Source: Spirochaetales bacterium
GTDB lineage: Bacteria > Spirochaetota > Spirochaetia > Sphaerochaetales > Sphaerochaetaceae
Assembly (NCBI GenBank): GCA_017475725.1
Contig: JAFVFA010000085.1
Span: 1-17,030 of the forward strand
DNA: 17,030 nt
Direction: 5' to 3'
The notes below the pieces were generated by a model. That model saw only the letters and a list, made by a program, of their open reading frames with translations. It did no database searches and was not told where the DNA came from. The translations under genes and the position numbers were made by a program. Numbering within the stretch: the first letter of the stretch is position 1; every line of letters begins with the position of its first letter. Below are positions 5,378 through 12,059 of this stretch, piece after piece.

Positions 5378-7042
5378 ATGATTTGTCCAAATTGCGGAAG
5401 CGAATGTCCGGAAAACACCAATTTCTGTGGGATTTGCGGTTATAGATTTACAGATACTACATCGATAGAGAATAAACAGGATTATGAGCAGATACAAGAC
5501 ATGAGAGAAGAGGCTGTTGAGACAGACAACAACGATTCCTTGTCCAGCAATCCAGATTCCACAACTGCCTTCACAGAAGGCAATTATTCTTATATCCCAG
5601 AGAAACCCAGAAAGAAACATCGAAGATTATTTATAATCTTGATTTTCGTAGCCATAATACTGGCTGTGGCCAGTGGTTTGTTTTTCGGCCCCTCTGTGTT
5701 TGACATGATTGATAATAATCAGAGCAAGATTTTGAGCTTGCGTATCAAACTGTCTCCTAAAATACTGACTGAGACATCCGAGGTTTTTGGATACGGTTTG
5801 AATGATGATGGAAAATGGGTATTTAGAAGTGGCAACTATAATGTTGTTCAGTATGTCGTTGAAAAAGACAGGGGTGCAGATATGCTCCGTCTTCTTATAG
5901 AGAAGGGTGCCGATGTTAATTATGTATCAAACGACGGTGAAACACCTCTTAGCATAGCTGTTGAAGATAATAAACTAGAATATGTTGCGATTCTTCTTGA
6001 AAATGGTGCAAATGTAAATTATCCCAATTCCTACGGGGAGACTCCTCTTCAGACTGCTGTCGCATATGGATACGGAAAGCTCATTGATCTGCTATTAGCT
6101 TTTCATGCAGATCCAGAGGTGACTCAAAGTGTTACGATTGGAGAACGATCCACAGATATTCCATTGCTGATGCATGTCGCAGTTCTTGACAACAGTCCGA
6201 CAATAGTTGAAGCGCTAATCAGAGCTGGTGCAGATGTAAACAGGGAAGACGAATTTGGCTACACCGCTTTGGAAAGATGCCTCATGCAGAATCAGGATTT
6301 GTCTATGATTACTGTTCTGATGAAAAATGGAGCGAATCTGCAACACTTCTCAACAAGTGGACAGACCCCTTTAATGATAGCAATTTCAGAAGACTGTGAT
6401 TTTGAAATCATTAAGCTCCTTATTGATTCAAACCCCAGCACAATTAATGTGGAAAACAATGGACTGAACGTCATTCAACAAGCAATCATCTGTGATAGCA
6501 GTTTGAATATCATCAAATACATCGTAAGTAACGGTGCCGACCTTCATGCAGAAACAAAATACGGAAACACTCTTATTGATTTGGCAGAATATTATGCCTC
6601 CGAAGAAGTTCAGGAATACATTTCGCTGGCAATTGAAGCATATGATTTCATGAAGACACATATTATAGATTCGGCATCTAAGATTCCGGAAAAGGACAAA
6701 CAGGCGATAGCGGAAAAGTATGTTTTGTTTCATGATGATTTCTCTATTGATTTGATTTTCATCACTGCTGATGCTTCCGTTCAGTCAATTGACCTTGATT
6801 CATATACAGATGAGATGCTGGAGAAATGTGATATTTCCTCAAAGTCTATGGTTACTGTAACTCTTTCACCTTCGTATGTTTACATAACGTGGAATAGCTA
6901 TTCTACGGGCATTACAGAGGAAGAGTCTGACACGATTATGGATAATGTTGGAAATACGTATTGGCGAGAAGATGCTGTAAGTGCTGCATATGAATTTGAA
7001 CGTACAGTAAGAACGATTCTGGAAGGGAAAAAACAAGAGTAG
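5378..7042 (+). CDS. Zinc-ribbon, single-pass membrane protein with ankyrin repeats
   Basis: 554-residue protein. Residues 3-20 form a zinc ribbon (CPNC...CGIC, cysteines 3, 6, 17, 20). A polar linker follows to about 75, then PRKKHRR and one membrane segment (about 84-103, FIILIFVAIILAVASGLFF). Residues about 157-417 hold seven or eight ankyrin repeats, recognisable by GADVNYVSNDGETPLSIAV, GANVNYPNSYGETPLQTAV, GADVNREDEFGYTAL and similar. The last 135 residues are an unrecognised domain. The basic residues before the membrane segment put the zinc ribbon in the cytoplasm and the ankyrin part in the periplasm. ATG at 5378 follows GGAGG (5366-5370) at 7 bp. The gene is more AT-rich than its neighbours. 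Ankyrin repeats bind proteins; the partner is unknown. Confidence 0.8.
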   Translation: MICPNCGSECPENTNFCGICGYRFTDTTSIENKQDYEQIQDMREEAVETDNNDSLSSNPDSTTAFTEGNYSYIPEKPRKKHRRLFIILIFVAIILAVASGLFFGPSVFDMIDNNQSKILSLRIKLSPKILTETSEVFGYGLNDDGKWVFRSGNYNVVQYVVEKDRGADMLRLLIEKGADVNYVSNDGETPLSIAVEDNKLEYVAILLENGANVNYPNSYGETPLQTAVAYGYGKLIDLLLAFHADPEVTQSVTIGERSTDIPLLMHVAVLDNSPTIVEALIRAGADVNREDEFGYTALERCLMQNQDLSMITVLMKNGANLQHFSTSGQTPLMIAISEDCDFEIIKLLIDSNPSTINVENNGLNVIQQAIICDSSLNIIKYIVSNGADLHAETKYGNTLIDLAEYYASEEVQEYISLAIEAYDFMKTHIIDSASKIPEKDKQAIAEKYVLFHDDFSIDLIFITADASVQSIDLDSYTDEMLEKCDISSKSMVTVTLSPSYVYITWNSYSTGITEEESDTIMDNVGNTYWREDAVSAAYEFERTVRTILEGKKQE

Positions 7043-7134
7043 AACTATACCGCTTTTTTAAGTCCCATTTTCTCCCAAGCATCTGAGACGGTTCTTCCGT
7101 CAGGATTCATATCAACCGGAAAAGCAGCTATGTC

Positions 7135-7653
7135 ATGTTGTTGAGAATTGGCAGGTTTGATGACCTGGATGAAAGAAAATTGATGGATATATACTCGGAA
7201 AGCAACTTTGAGAACACCGATTATTTCTTTCCGGACCTGGAGGACAAGAAAGAGGCGGTCAGGAAAGTCGAGGAGGGCTTTCTGGGCTTCCTTAAGGACG
7301 AGTTCTTCAGCCAGTCCGGTAGTGAGTATTGGGTCCTTGAATCTGACGGGGTGTGGGTCAGCGCGCTGCGTCTGAGCCGGATTGAGAAAGGCCTGTATTA
7401 TCTTGAGGCGCTTGAGACACGTCCTGACTACAGGAGACAGGGCCATGCGGCAAGTCTTCTTGACGGTGTGATTGATGAGCTGAAGAAAGCCGGTCCGTTC
7501 CGCATCTGCGACTGCATCAGCAAGAGAAACACAGCCTCCATCAAAACCCATGAGAAGTGCGGCTTCAGCATTGTGTCAGAAGCAGGCTACGATTATCTTC
7601 TCAATGAATCGGATGACCATGATTATGGTCTTGAGTACCGATTCATCTCATAA
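7135..7653 (+). CDS. GNAT-family N-acetyltransferase
   Basis: 172-residue acetyltransferase. The acetyl-CoA pyrophosphate loop is RRQGHA (100-105, matching R/Q-x-x-G-x-A/G), preceded by the strand YYLEALETRP. After it come the typical NTASIKTHEKCGF (132-144) and a final strand. The substrate could be a small molecule, peptide or protein N-terminus; nothing distinguishes these. The ATG at 7135 has no strong SD, only GGAAAAG about 10 bp before, but no better start is available in frame. The ankyrin gene ends 92 bp upstream and a lipoprotein gene with its own promoter follows. Confidence 0.8.
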   Translation: MLLRIGRFDDLDERKLMDIYSESNFENTDYFFPDLEDKKEAVRKVEEGFLGFLKDEFFSQSGSEYWVLESDGVWVSALRLSRIEKGLYYLEALETRPDYRRQGHAASLLDGVIDELKKAGPFRICDCISKRNTASIKTHEKCGFSIVSEAGYDYLLNESDDHDYGLEYRFIS

Positions 7654-7664
7654 GCGCCTTAAAA

Positions 7665-7701
7665 CATATCGGTTGTGATATGGCCTGCGGGATGTTAACA
7701 T
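7665..7701 (+). promoter_or_regulatory. Promoter candidate with inverted repeat
   Basis: -35 TTGTGA (7673-7678), 17-bp spacer, -10 TAACAT (7696-7701); four of six consensus positions each. The inverted repeat CATATC-N6-GATATG (7665-7682) covers the -35 box and could be a regulator site. It is not followed by a T run, so it is unlikely to be a terminator for the upstream GNAT gene. Confidence 0.4.
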
Positions 7702-7731
7702 AACTATATCAATTTATGGGGAGTCAATGAA

Positions 7732-8430
7732 ATGAGAAAACTGTTTGAGATCACTCTCATCCTTGTGATGCTATTCGCGCTTGTCGCATGTAAGACAACT
7801 GAGACCCTTGATGCCAATGAGCCTGCACAGCAGCCTGAGGTGGCACCTGTCGCCGAACCGGAGCCCGTTGCTGCCGCCCCGGAGCCAGAGCCTGAGCAGA
7901 AGGGCCTTCCTGTGTTTGATCCGTTAAAGGGTGTCCTCCCGGGAGTCCTTTATCAGCTGAATCCTGTCGAGGGACAGGAGCCTGTCGTCAGGGCCGTCTC
8001 TTTGAGTGGAAACAGGGCCGGTGATGAGATCAACAAAAGAGAGCCGTCAATTGACAACATCAGGTTTGTGTTTGAGCTGAACGAATGGATAGGAATCACC
8101 GCCGACAGTGACAAGACGGACAGCCTGTTCGCTGTCATACTGCCTCATGCCAAGGATCCGAATTTCTATACAGAGGATTCCCTGCAGGCCATTCCAGACA
8201 ATGCCTCATATGTGAACCTGGATTTGACTGAAGAAGGAAAGATTTACGGAGAGACCTACATTTATGATTTCAACAATCCAGGCTTCTATGACATCGTGAT
8301 AGCAGATAACGCAAAGCCTGTGGCCCTGATTCTCATCAAGGCTTTCAAAGAAGGCGAGATAGAGGATTTCTCTGACTCTCAGCTCGAGAAGTACATGACA
8401 GATGTCGCCGCGGAGGCGAAGAACCTCTGA
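7732..8430 (+). CDS. Lipoprotein with Pro/Glu/Ala linker
   Basis: 232-residue predicted lipoprotein. The signal peptide MRKLFEITLILVMLFAL is followed by VAC, with Cys20 the lipidation site. Residues about 30-60 are a Pro/Glu/Ala-rich linker (AEPEPVAAAPEPEPEQ), probably a flexible tether. The remaining 170 residues form a soluble domain with strand-rich sequence (GVLYQLNPVEG, IRFVFELNEWIGITA, GFYDIVIADNAKPVALILIK) that I cannot assign to a family. GGGGAG (7718-7723) lies 8 bp before the ATG. A strong terminator follows 30 bp after the stop, so this gene is probably monocistronic. Location is inferred as periplasmic face or outer membrane. Confidence 0.75.
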   Translation: MRKLFEITLILVMLFALVACKTTETLDANEPAQQPEVAPVAEPEPVAAAPEPEPEQKGLPVFDPLKGVLPGVLYQLNPVEGQEPVVRAVSLSGNRAGDEINKREPSIDNIRFVFELNEWIGITADSDKTDSLFAVILPHAKDPNFYTEDSLQAIPDNASYVNLDLTEEGKIYGETYIYDFNNPGFYDIVIADNAKPVALILIKAFKEGEIEDFSDSQLEKYMTDVAAEAKNL

Positions 8431-8460
8431 GCCCCGGTCACTCTGAAGCTTAATCACGTC

Positions 8461-8491
8461 ATGCTCCCGGAAAGCCCGGGAGCATTATTTT
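8461..8491 (+). terminator. Rho-independent terminator
   Basis: Perfect 10-bp stem ATGCTCCCGG / CCGGGAGCAT with loop AAAGC (8461-8485), followed by TATTTT. It ends transcription of the lipoprotein gene. Confidence 0.85.
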
Positions 8492-8497
8492 GCCCTC

Positions 8498-8626
8498 TTA
8501 CAGATAACTGTCCGGATTCCCGAACAGGGCCTCAAGTTCAGAGAACACATCCCTGTAGTTCTCTGGGAACTTGTTTGAGCCTGTCGCATACACATCCGTT
8601 CCATCTGGCAGGACAAGCTTGCGCAT
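8498..8626 (-). pseudogene. Short coding fragment, probably the 3' end of a lost gene
   Basis: A 42-codon minus-strand frame, MRKLVLPDGTDVYATGSN...FSELEALFGNPDSYL, reads like a natural protein C-terminus with balanced composition. It has no ribosome-binding site or promoter. Its first codons run through the displaced tRNA-Arg 3'-end repeat (8617-8637), and an in-frame stop lies just upstream. I infer a gene truncated by recombination at that repeat; a genuine 42-residue protein is less likely. Confidence 0.4.
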
Positions 8627-8641
8627 GGCAGGGCTCGCCTT
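8617..8641. repeat. Displaced copy of the tRNA-Arg 3' end
   Basis: 8617-8637 matches 8775-8795 at 20 of 21 positions; that stretch spans the T-loop/acceptor part of the tRNA-Arg gene and three bases beyond it. 8626-8641 is also identical to 4051-4066. Partial duplication of a tRNA 3' end is the usual footprint of site-specific integration. Confidence 0.6.
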
Positions 8642-8741
8642 CTGCCTCCCGGATGTCCGGCTTCAAGCCGTCTCCGCTGCAGAACCCTGCGTTTCTCGGC
8701 TTCTGCTGTTCGCTCCGATTCGAGCCCACTGTGCCACTCAC
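8638..8741. other. Non-coding stretch between tRNA-end copies
   Basis: Apart from the repeat, the short coding fragment and the tRNA-Arg terminator, the interval 8486-8777 has no gene that I can support. Long open frames cross it in several directions, but their translations are Arg/Ser/Cys-rich and unlike real proteins. Confidence 0.5.
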
Positions 8742-8771
8742 AAGCAAAAGAGCCGACCACACGGCCGGCTC
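8742..8771 (-). terminator. Terminator of tRNA-Arg
   Basis: On the minus strand GAGCCGGCC-GTGT-GGTCGGCTC forms a 9-bp stem with one G-T pair (8771-8750), followed by TTTTGCTT. It starts 6 bp after the tRNA-Arg 3' end. Confidence 0.8.
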
Positions 8772-8777
8772 ATCGCT

Positions 8778-8851
8778 TGCGCCTGGCAGGGCTCGAACCT
8801 GTAACCTGCGGATTCGAAGTCCGACGCTCTATCCAATTGAGCTACAGGCGC
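8778..8851 (-). tRNA. tRNA-Arg (anticodon UCG)
   Basis: 74-nt cloverleaf: acceptor GCGCCTG / CAGGCGC, D arm GCTC / GAGC, anticodon loop CTTCGAA with anticodon TCG, T arm with TTCGAGC, discriminator A. The anticodon stem has one terminal mismatch. CCA is not encoded, so it must be added by the CCA-adding enzyme. Confidence 0.93.
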
Positions 8852-8860
8852 AACGAATGT

Positions 8861-8889
8861 ATAGTAATGGTTCTTCGTTCTTGGGTCAA
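8861..8889 (-). promoter_or_regulatory. Promoter of tRNA-Arg
   Basis: -35 TTGACC (8889-8884), 17-bp spacer, -10 TACTAT (8866-8861); transcription would start near 8855, a few bases before the tRNA. Confidence 0.6.
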
Positions 8890-8890
8890 C

Positions 8891-8921
8891 AAATAAAAAA
8901 AGGACCACCGTTCGATGATCC
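8891..8921 (-). terminator. Terminator of tRNA-His
   Basis: GGATCATC-GAAC-GGTGGTCC pairs over 8 bp including two G-T pairs (8921-8902), followed by TTTTTTTATTT. Confidence 0.8.
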
Positions 8922-8926
8922 CGTAG

Positions 8927-8999
8927 GGTGGAAGAAGGGGCTCGAACCCTCAACAACCAGATCCACAATCTGGCGCTCTGCCATTGAACTACTTCCACC
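8927..8999 (-). tRNA. tRNA-His (anticodon GUG)
   Basis: Acceptor GTGGAAG / CTTCCAC with the extra 5' G (-1, complement of 8999) opposite discriminator C (8927), the identity element of tRNA-His. Anticodon stem CCAGA / TCTGG encloses TTGTGGA with anticodon GTG. T arm contains GGTTCGAGCC. CCA is not encoded. Confidence 0.93.
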
Positions 9000-9020
9000 A
9001 TGAAGTCTTTTGACCGCTTA

Positions 9021-9049
9021 AATATGCCCTAAGGCTCAAAAAAAGTCAA
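9021..9049 (-). promoter_or_regulatory. Promoter of tRNA-His
   Basis: -35 TTGACT (9049-9044), 17-bp spacer, -10 CATATT (9026-9021); the leader would be about 15 nt. It sits immediately downstream of the mgtC-like stop codon. Confidence 0.6.
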
Positions 9050-9055
9050 CTATGG

Positions 9056-9769
9056 TTATGGGTAGACCTCGAAGGAATCGATGAAGTCAAAGTTCTTCAT
9101 TATCTCCACATGCTCTATGATGGATCTCTTGTCGCTGAAGACCACATTCGCCTTGATGACCACTCCAACGTCCTCACTTCGGGTATAGGAGAAGTCCCTC
9201 AGTGTGGCACCGACCTCCTTGAAGTGGTAGACGAGACTGTCTATGGTCATGTCATGCTTCGTCAGGTTGCATGTGATGACGCCTACAGTCTGTGTGGGCA
9301 TCTTCTGATGATGGATTCTCAGCAGAAGGTGGACAAGCATGATTATGGCTGTTGTTGAGATTCCAAGCACGTACATTCCGGCCCCGAAGGCAAGGCCGAT
9401 TCCAACGGTCGCCCAGAGACCGGCTGCGGTGGTGAGCCCCATGACGCTTTCCTTTCGGATGTAGATGACGCCGGCTCCAAGGAAACCGATGGACTGTATC
9501 ACTCCTGCTGCGATTCTTCCCGAATCGGAGGTGAGTCTGATGTCCGGTATGCTTGCCACATCAATGAAACCGTATTTCGAGACGATCATCAGAATGGCCC
9601 CTGCGATGGCCACTATTATGTGGGTTCTGAGGCCAGCGTTCTTGTATCGACGTTCTCTCTCGAGTCCGATGATTGCTCCGCAGATTGCGGATAGGACAAC
9701 CCTCATGCCCAGATCTATACAATCAGCCAATGTGAACCACTTGATCATTGGGGTTATGTCAAAATGCAT
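9056..9769 (-). CDS. MgtC/SapB-family membrane protein
   Basis: 237 residues. The MgtC signature is clear: GLERERRYKNAGLRTH (35-50), GFLGAGVI (95-102) and GLTTAAGLW (111-119), spread over about four membrane segments between residues 20 and 150. The C-terminal part (about 155-237, TQTVGVITCNLTKHDMTIDSLVYHF...) is a soluble ACT-like domain as in longer family members. MgtC proteins help growth at low magnesium and inside macrophages, in Salmonella partly by inhibiting the F-type ATP synthase; in environmental or gut bacteria the role is less clear. GGGAG (9783-9779) lies 9 bp before the ATG, and a good promoter lies further up, so it is expressed independently of rarA. Confidence 0.88.
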   Translation of the reverse strand: MHFDITPMIKWFTLADCIDLGMRVVLSAICGAIIGLERERRYKNAGLRTHIIVAIAGAILMIVSKYGFIDVASIPDIRLTSDSGRIAAGVIQSIGFLGAGVIYIRKESVMGLTTAAGLWATVGIGLAFGAGMYVLGISTTAIIMLVHLLLRIHHQKMPTQTVGVITCNLTKHDMTIDSLVYHFKEVGATLRDFSYTRSEDVGVVIKANVVFSDKRSIIEHVEIMKNFDFIDSFEVYP

Positions 9770-9802
9770 TTTTCGATTCTCCCGGTGCTACCTTGGAACA
9801 TG

Positions 9803-9811
9803 ATTATATCA
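9803..9811 (-). promoter_or_regulatory. Extended -10 promoter of the mgtC-like gene
   Basis: TGATATAAT on the minus strand (9811-9803) is a perfect -10 with an extended TG. A weak -35 TTGCTT lies 16 bp upstream. The leader would be about 27 nt, too short for the long regulatory leader known for Salmonella mgtC. Confidence 0.6.
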
Positions 9812-9867
9812 CAGGTGTTACGGAAAGCAAAAGGAAAACGTTTGCGTAAACTGTTTTTTTCATGGTT

Positions 9868-12042
9868 CTATGACAGAGTCACTATGATGCAGCTGGTGTT
9901 CCATCTGAGGGGTGCTGCGCACAGAGTGGACACAAGCTCCTTCTCAAGTCTGTCTGACTCCTCCAATGAGAGACCCGGCAGGGCAGGGAGATAGCTTTTC
10001 CGCACCCAACGCTGAACATCAGACTCTCTGGCCGATCTGGATTCGGTGAACCTGTAGTCCGTTGACCTGACATCAGTGAACGTCTTGCGGAGAAGACCAA
10101 GCAGATCTTCACGGGTCGCAACCTTCCTGTATATCTTCTCTTCTGCTTTGAGAAGAGTGTTCTGAAGTGGCCCCATATGTATGAATTCCGAGAGCCTTGA
10201 GGCTTCTGAAACTATTGTTTCGCAAAGGATGATCTCTCCATTCGGAGCCAATCTCGCCTTCATGGCCTCCAGAATGGCAGGGGCCTTCTTCAAATCCGTC
10301 AGAAGGTTCCTTCCTATGATGTGCTCGAACCTGATGCCGTTCCCGAAGCCGGCATCCAAACCTTGGAGAACGTTCAGATAGTCGCTGTCCAGAAGCAGAG
10401 AGGGAAGGTTGACCTGGTCACTGCTTGAGTTGCGCAACGATGAGATGTACTGCTGGAGGTATGCCTTCTCCTCGTCGTTTCTGACCTGTGCAACGACAAG
10501 GCCCTCCGGGGTGTGCCTGAAGGCCTCCCAGACCAGAAGACCGTGGCCTGCATTCAGGACAAGGACCCTGTCGGACCTGATGATGTCCATGTTCTCGAAT
10601 ATCCTGTCCCGCATCCCCTCAAGGGCTGAGCTTCTGCCGCTCATTGTCCTTCGGAGCCAGAGGTCCCTTCCTTTGTCATCAGGAGAGAATGTCAGATTCT
10701 CCGGGAACGCGTTTATGTCCACGCTCTCAAGCTGGATCTCCCTTCTTCTGTTCACCAGGTCGGCGATCTTCTTCTCGTAGCCTATATTGCCCACATTGTA
10801 GAATATCTTGCCCTGAAGTTCATTCGGAAGGTACTGCTGGGCCACCCAGTGATCCTGATAGGCGTGCGGATACATGTAGCCTTCGCCATGACCGAATCCC
10901 TTCGCATCCCTGCTAGCATCCCTGAGGTGGTTCGGGACCTCGGCTGCAGCGGATTCCTGTTCGACTGCCTTCAGTGCATCAAAGAAGCCCATCTCACTGT
11001 TGCTCTTCGGTGCGGTTGCCAGGTAGAGGGCTGCATGGGCAAGATGGTAGCGCCCCTCCGGCATTCCTATTGCATTGAATGCCGCGGCATCAGACTGCAC
11101 AACGACTATCGCATTCGGGTCTGCAAGACCTACATCCTCGCATGCGCTTATCATCATCCTTCTGAAGATGAACCTGGGGTCCTCTCCCGCATAGACCATC
11201 TTGGCAAGCCAGTACAGGGAGGCATCCGGATCTGAACCTCTGAGGGACTTTATGAATGCGCTTATGACATCGAAGTGGTAGTCCCCCTCCTTGTCATAGA
11301 GCACGGCCTTCCTCTGTATGCTTTCCTCTGCGGTCTCCTTGGTTATGTATACCTTGTCACCTTCACGTGGGGTCGTAACTACCGCCAGCTCAAGGGCGTT
11401 CAGAAGGCTTCTGGCATCTCCGCTTGCAACATCAACAAGGTGCTCAAGGGCTCCTTCCTCAAAGGACACATCGAGTTTGCCATAGCCACGCTCCTTGTCT
11501 CTGATGGCCTGCCAGGCTATCTTTGTCAGATCTTCTGAGGTCAGAGGCTTCAGCTGGAATATCCTTGAACGGCTGACAAGTGCCGCATTGACCTCGAAGA
11601 AAGGATTCTCGGTAGTCGCTCCTATGAGTATGAACGTCCCGTTCTCGACCCAGGGGAGAAGGGCATCCTGCTGGCTCTTGTTCCAACGATGGACCTCATC
11701 CACGAACAGGATCGTCCTCTTTCCGTACAGGTCAAGACGGTTTCTTGCATCTTCAATCTCGTCCCTCAGGTCCTTCACCCCTGAGAGCACAGCATTGATT
11801 GTGGAGAAATGGCTCTTCGTTGTGTTCGCAATGACCCTTGCCAGCGTCGTCTTTCCAGTTCCCGGAGGGCCGTAGAATATGACTGACGACAGCTGGTCAG
11901 CCTGGATGGAACGTCTGAGAAGTCTTCCCGGGCCTACAATGTGGTCCTGCCCGATGTACTCGTCCAGTGTCCTGGGTCTCATTCTGTAGGCCAGAGGTTG
12001 GGATTTCATGTCAACTCTGCTGCTGTCAAACAACTTTTCCAT
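9868..12042 (-). CDS. rarA: RarA (MgsA) AAA+ ATPase fused to a methyltransferase-like domain
   Basis: 724 residues, against about 450 for E. coli RarA. Residues 1-430 are a standard RarA: Walker A GPPGTGKT (58-65), Walker B ILFVDEVH (111-118), sensor GATTENP (141-147), Arg finger SRSR (158-161), GDARSLLN (208-215) and the tetramerisation part ending GYMYPHAYQDHWVAQQYLP. RarA acts at stalled replication forks together with SSB and the clamp loader. Residues about 440-724 are an extra domain with VLVLNAGHGLLVWEA (493-507), which looks like the first motif of a class I SAM-binding fold, and later EIILCETIV; catalytic competence is uncertain. RarA fusions with an extra domain exist in other bacteria, including cyanobacteria. 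The start lacks an SD and lies 17 bp after the upstream lipoprotein gene, so it probably shares that transcript. Confidence 0.9.
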   Translation of the reverse strand: MEKLFDSSRVDMKSQPLAYRMRPRTLDEYIGQDHIVGPGRLLRRSIQADQLSSVIFYGPPGTGKTTLARVIANTTKSHFSTINAVLSGVKDLRDEIEDARNRLDLYGKRTILFVDEVHRWNKSQQDALLPWVENGTFILIGATTENPFFEVNAALVSRSRIFQLKPLTSEDLTKIAWQAIRDKERGYGKLDVSFEEGALEHLVDVASGDARSLLNALELAVVTTPREGDKVYITKETAEESIQRKAVLYDKEGDYHFDVISAFIKSLRGSDPDASLYWLAKMVYAGEDPRFIFRRMMISACEDVGLADPNAIVVVQSDAAAFNAIGMPEGRYHLAHAALYLATAPKSNSEMGFFDALKAVEQESAAAEVPNHLRDASRDAKGFGHGEGYMYPHAYQDHWVAQQYLPNELQGKIFYNVGNIGYEKKIADLVNRRREIQLESVDINAFPENLTFSPDDKGRDLWLRRTMSGRSSALEGMRDRIFENMDIIRSDRVLVLNAGHGLLVWEAFRHTPEGLVVAQVRNDEEKAYLQQYISSLRNSSSDQVNLPSLLLDSDYLNVLQGLDAGFGNGIRFEHIIGRNLLTDLKKAPAILEAMKARLAPNGEIILCETIVSEASRLSEFIHMGPLQNTLLKAEEKIYRKVATREDLLGLLRKTFTDVRSTDYRFTESRSARESDVQRWVRKSYLPALPGLSLEESDRLEKELVSTLCAAPLRWNTSCIIVTLS

Positions 12043-12059
12043 TTTGCATCATCCATCCA

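Noticed and set aside
7138..7551. Main part of the minus-strand frame opposite the GNAT gene
   Set aside because: The plus strand carries a full GNAT fold; only the part outside it (7045-7134) is kept as a possible relic.
8461..9003. A 180-codon plus-strand open frame across the tRNA region
   Set aside because: It starts inside the terminator hairpin, runs antisense through both tRNAs, and its translation is low-quality Ser/Pro/Arg-rich sequence.
9834..9860. GTTTGCGTAAAC followed by a T run as a terminator
   Set aside because: The stem is only about 4 bp, and the T run is on the plus strand where no gene ends.
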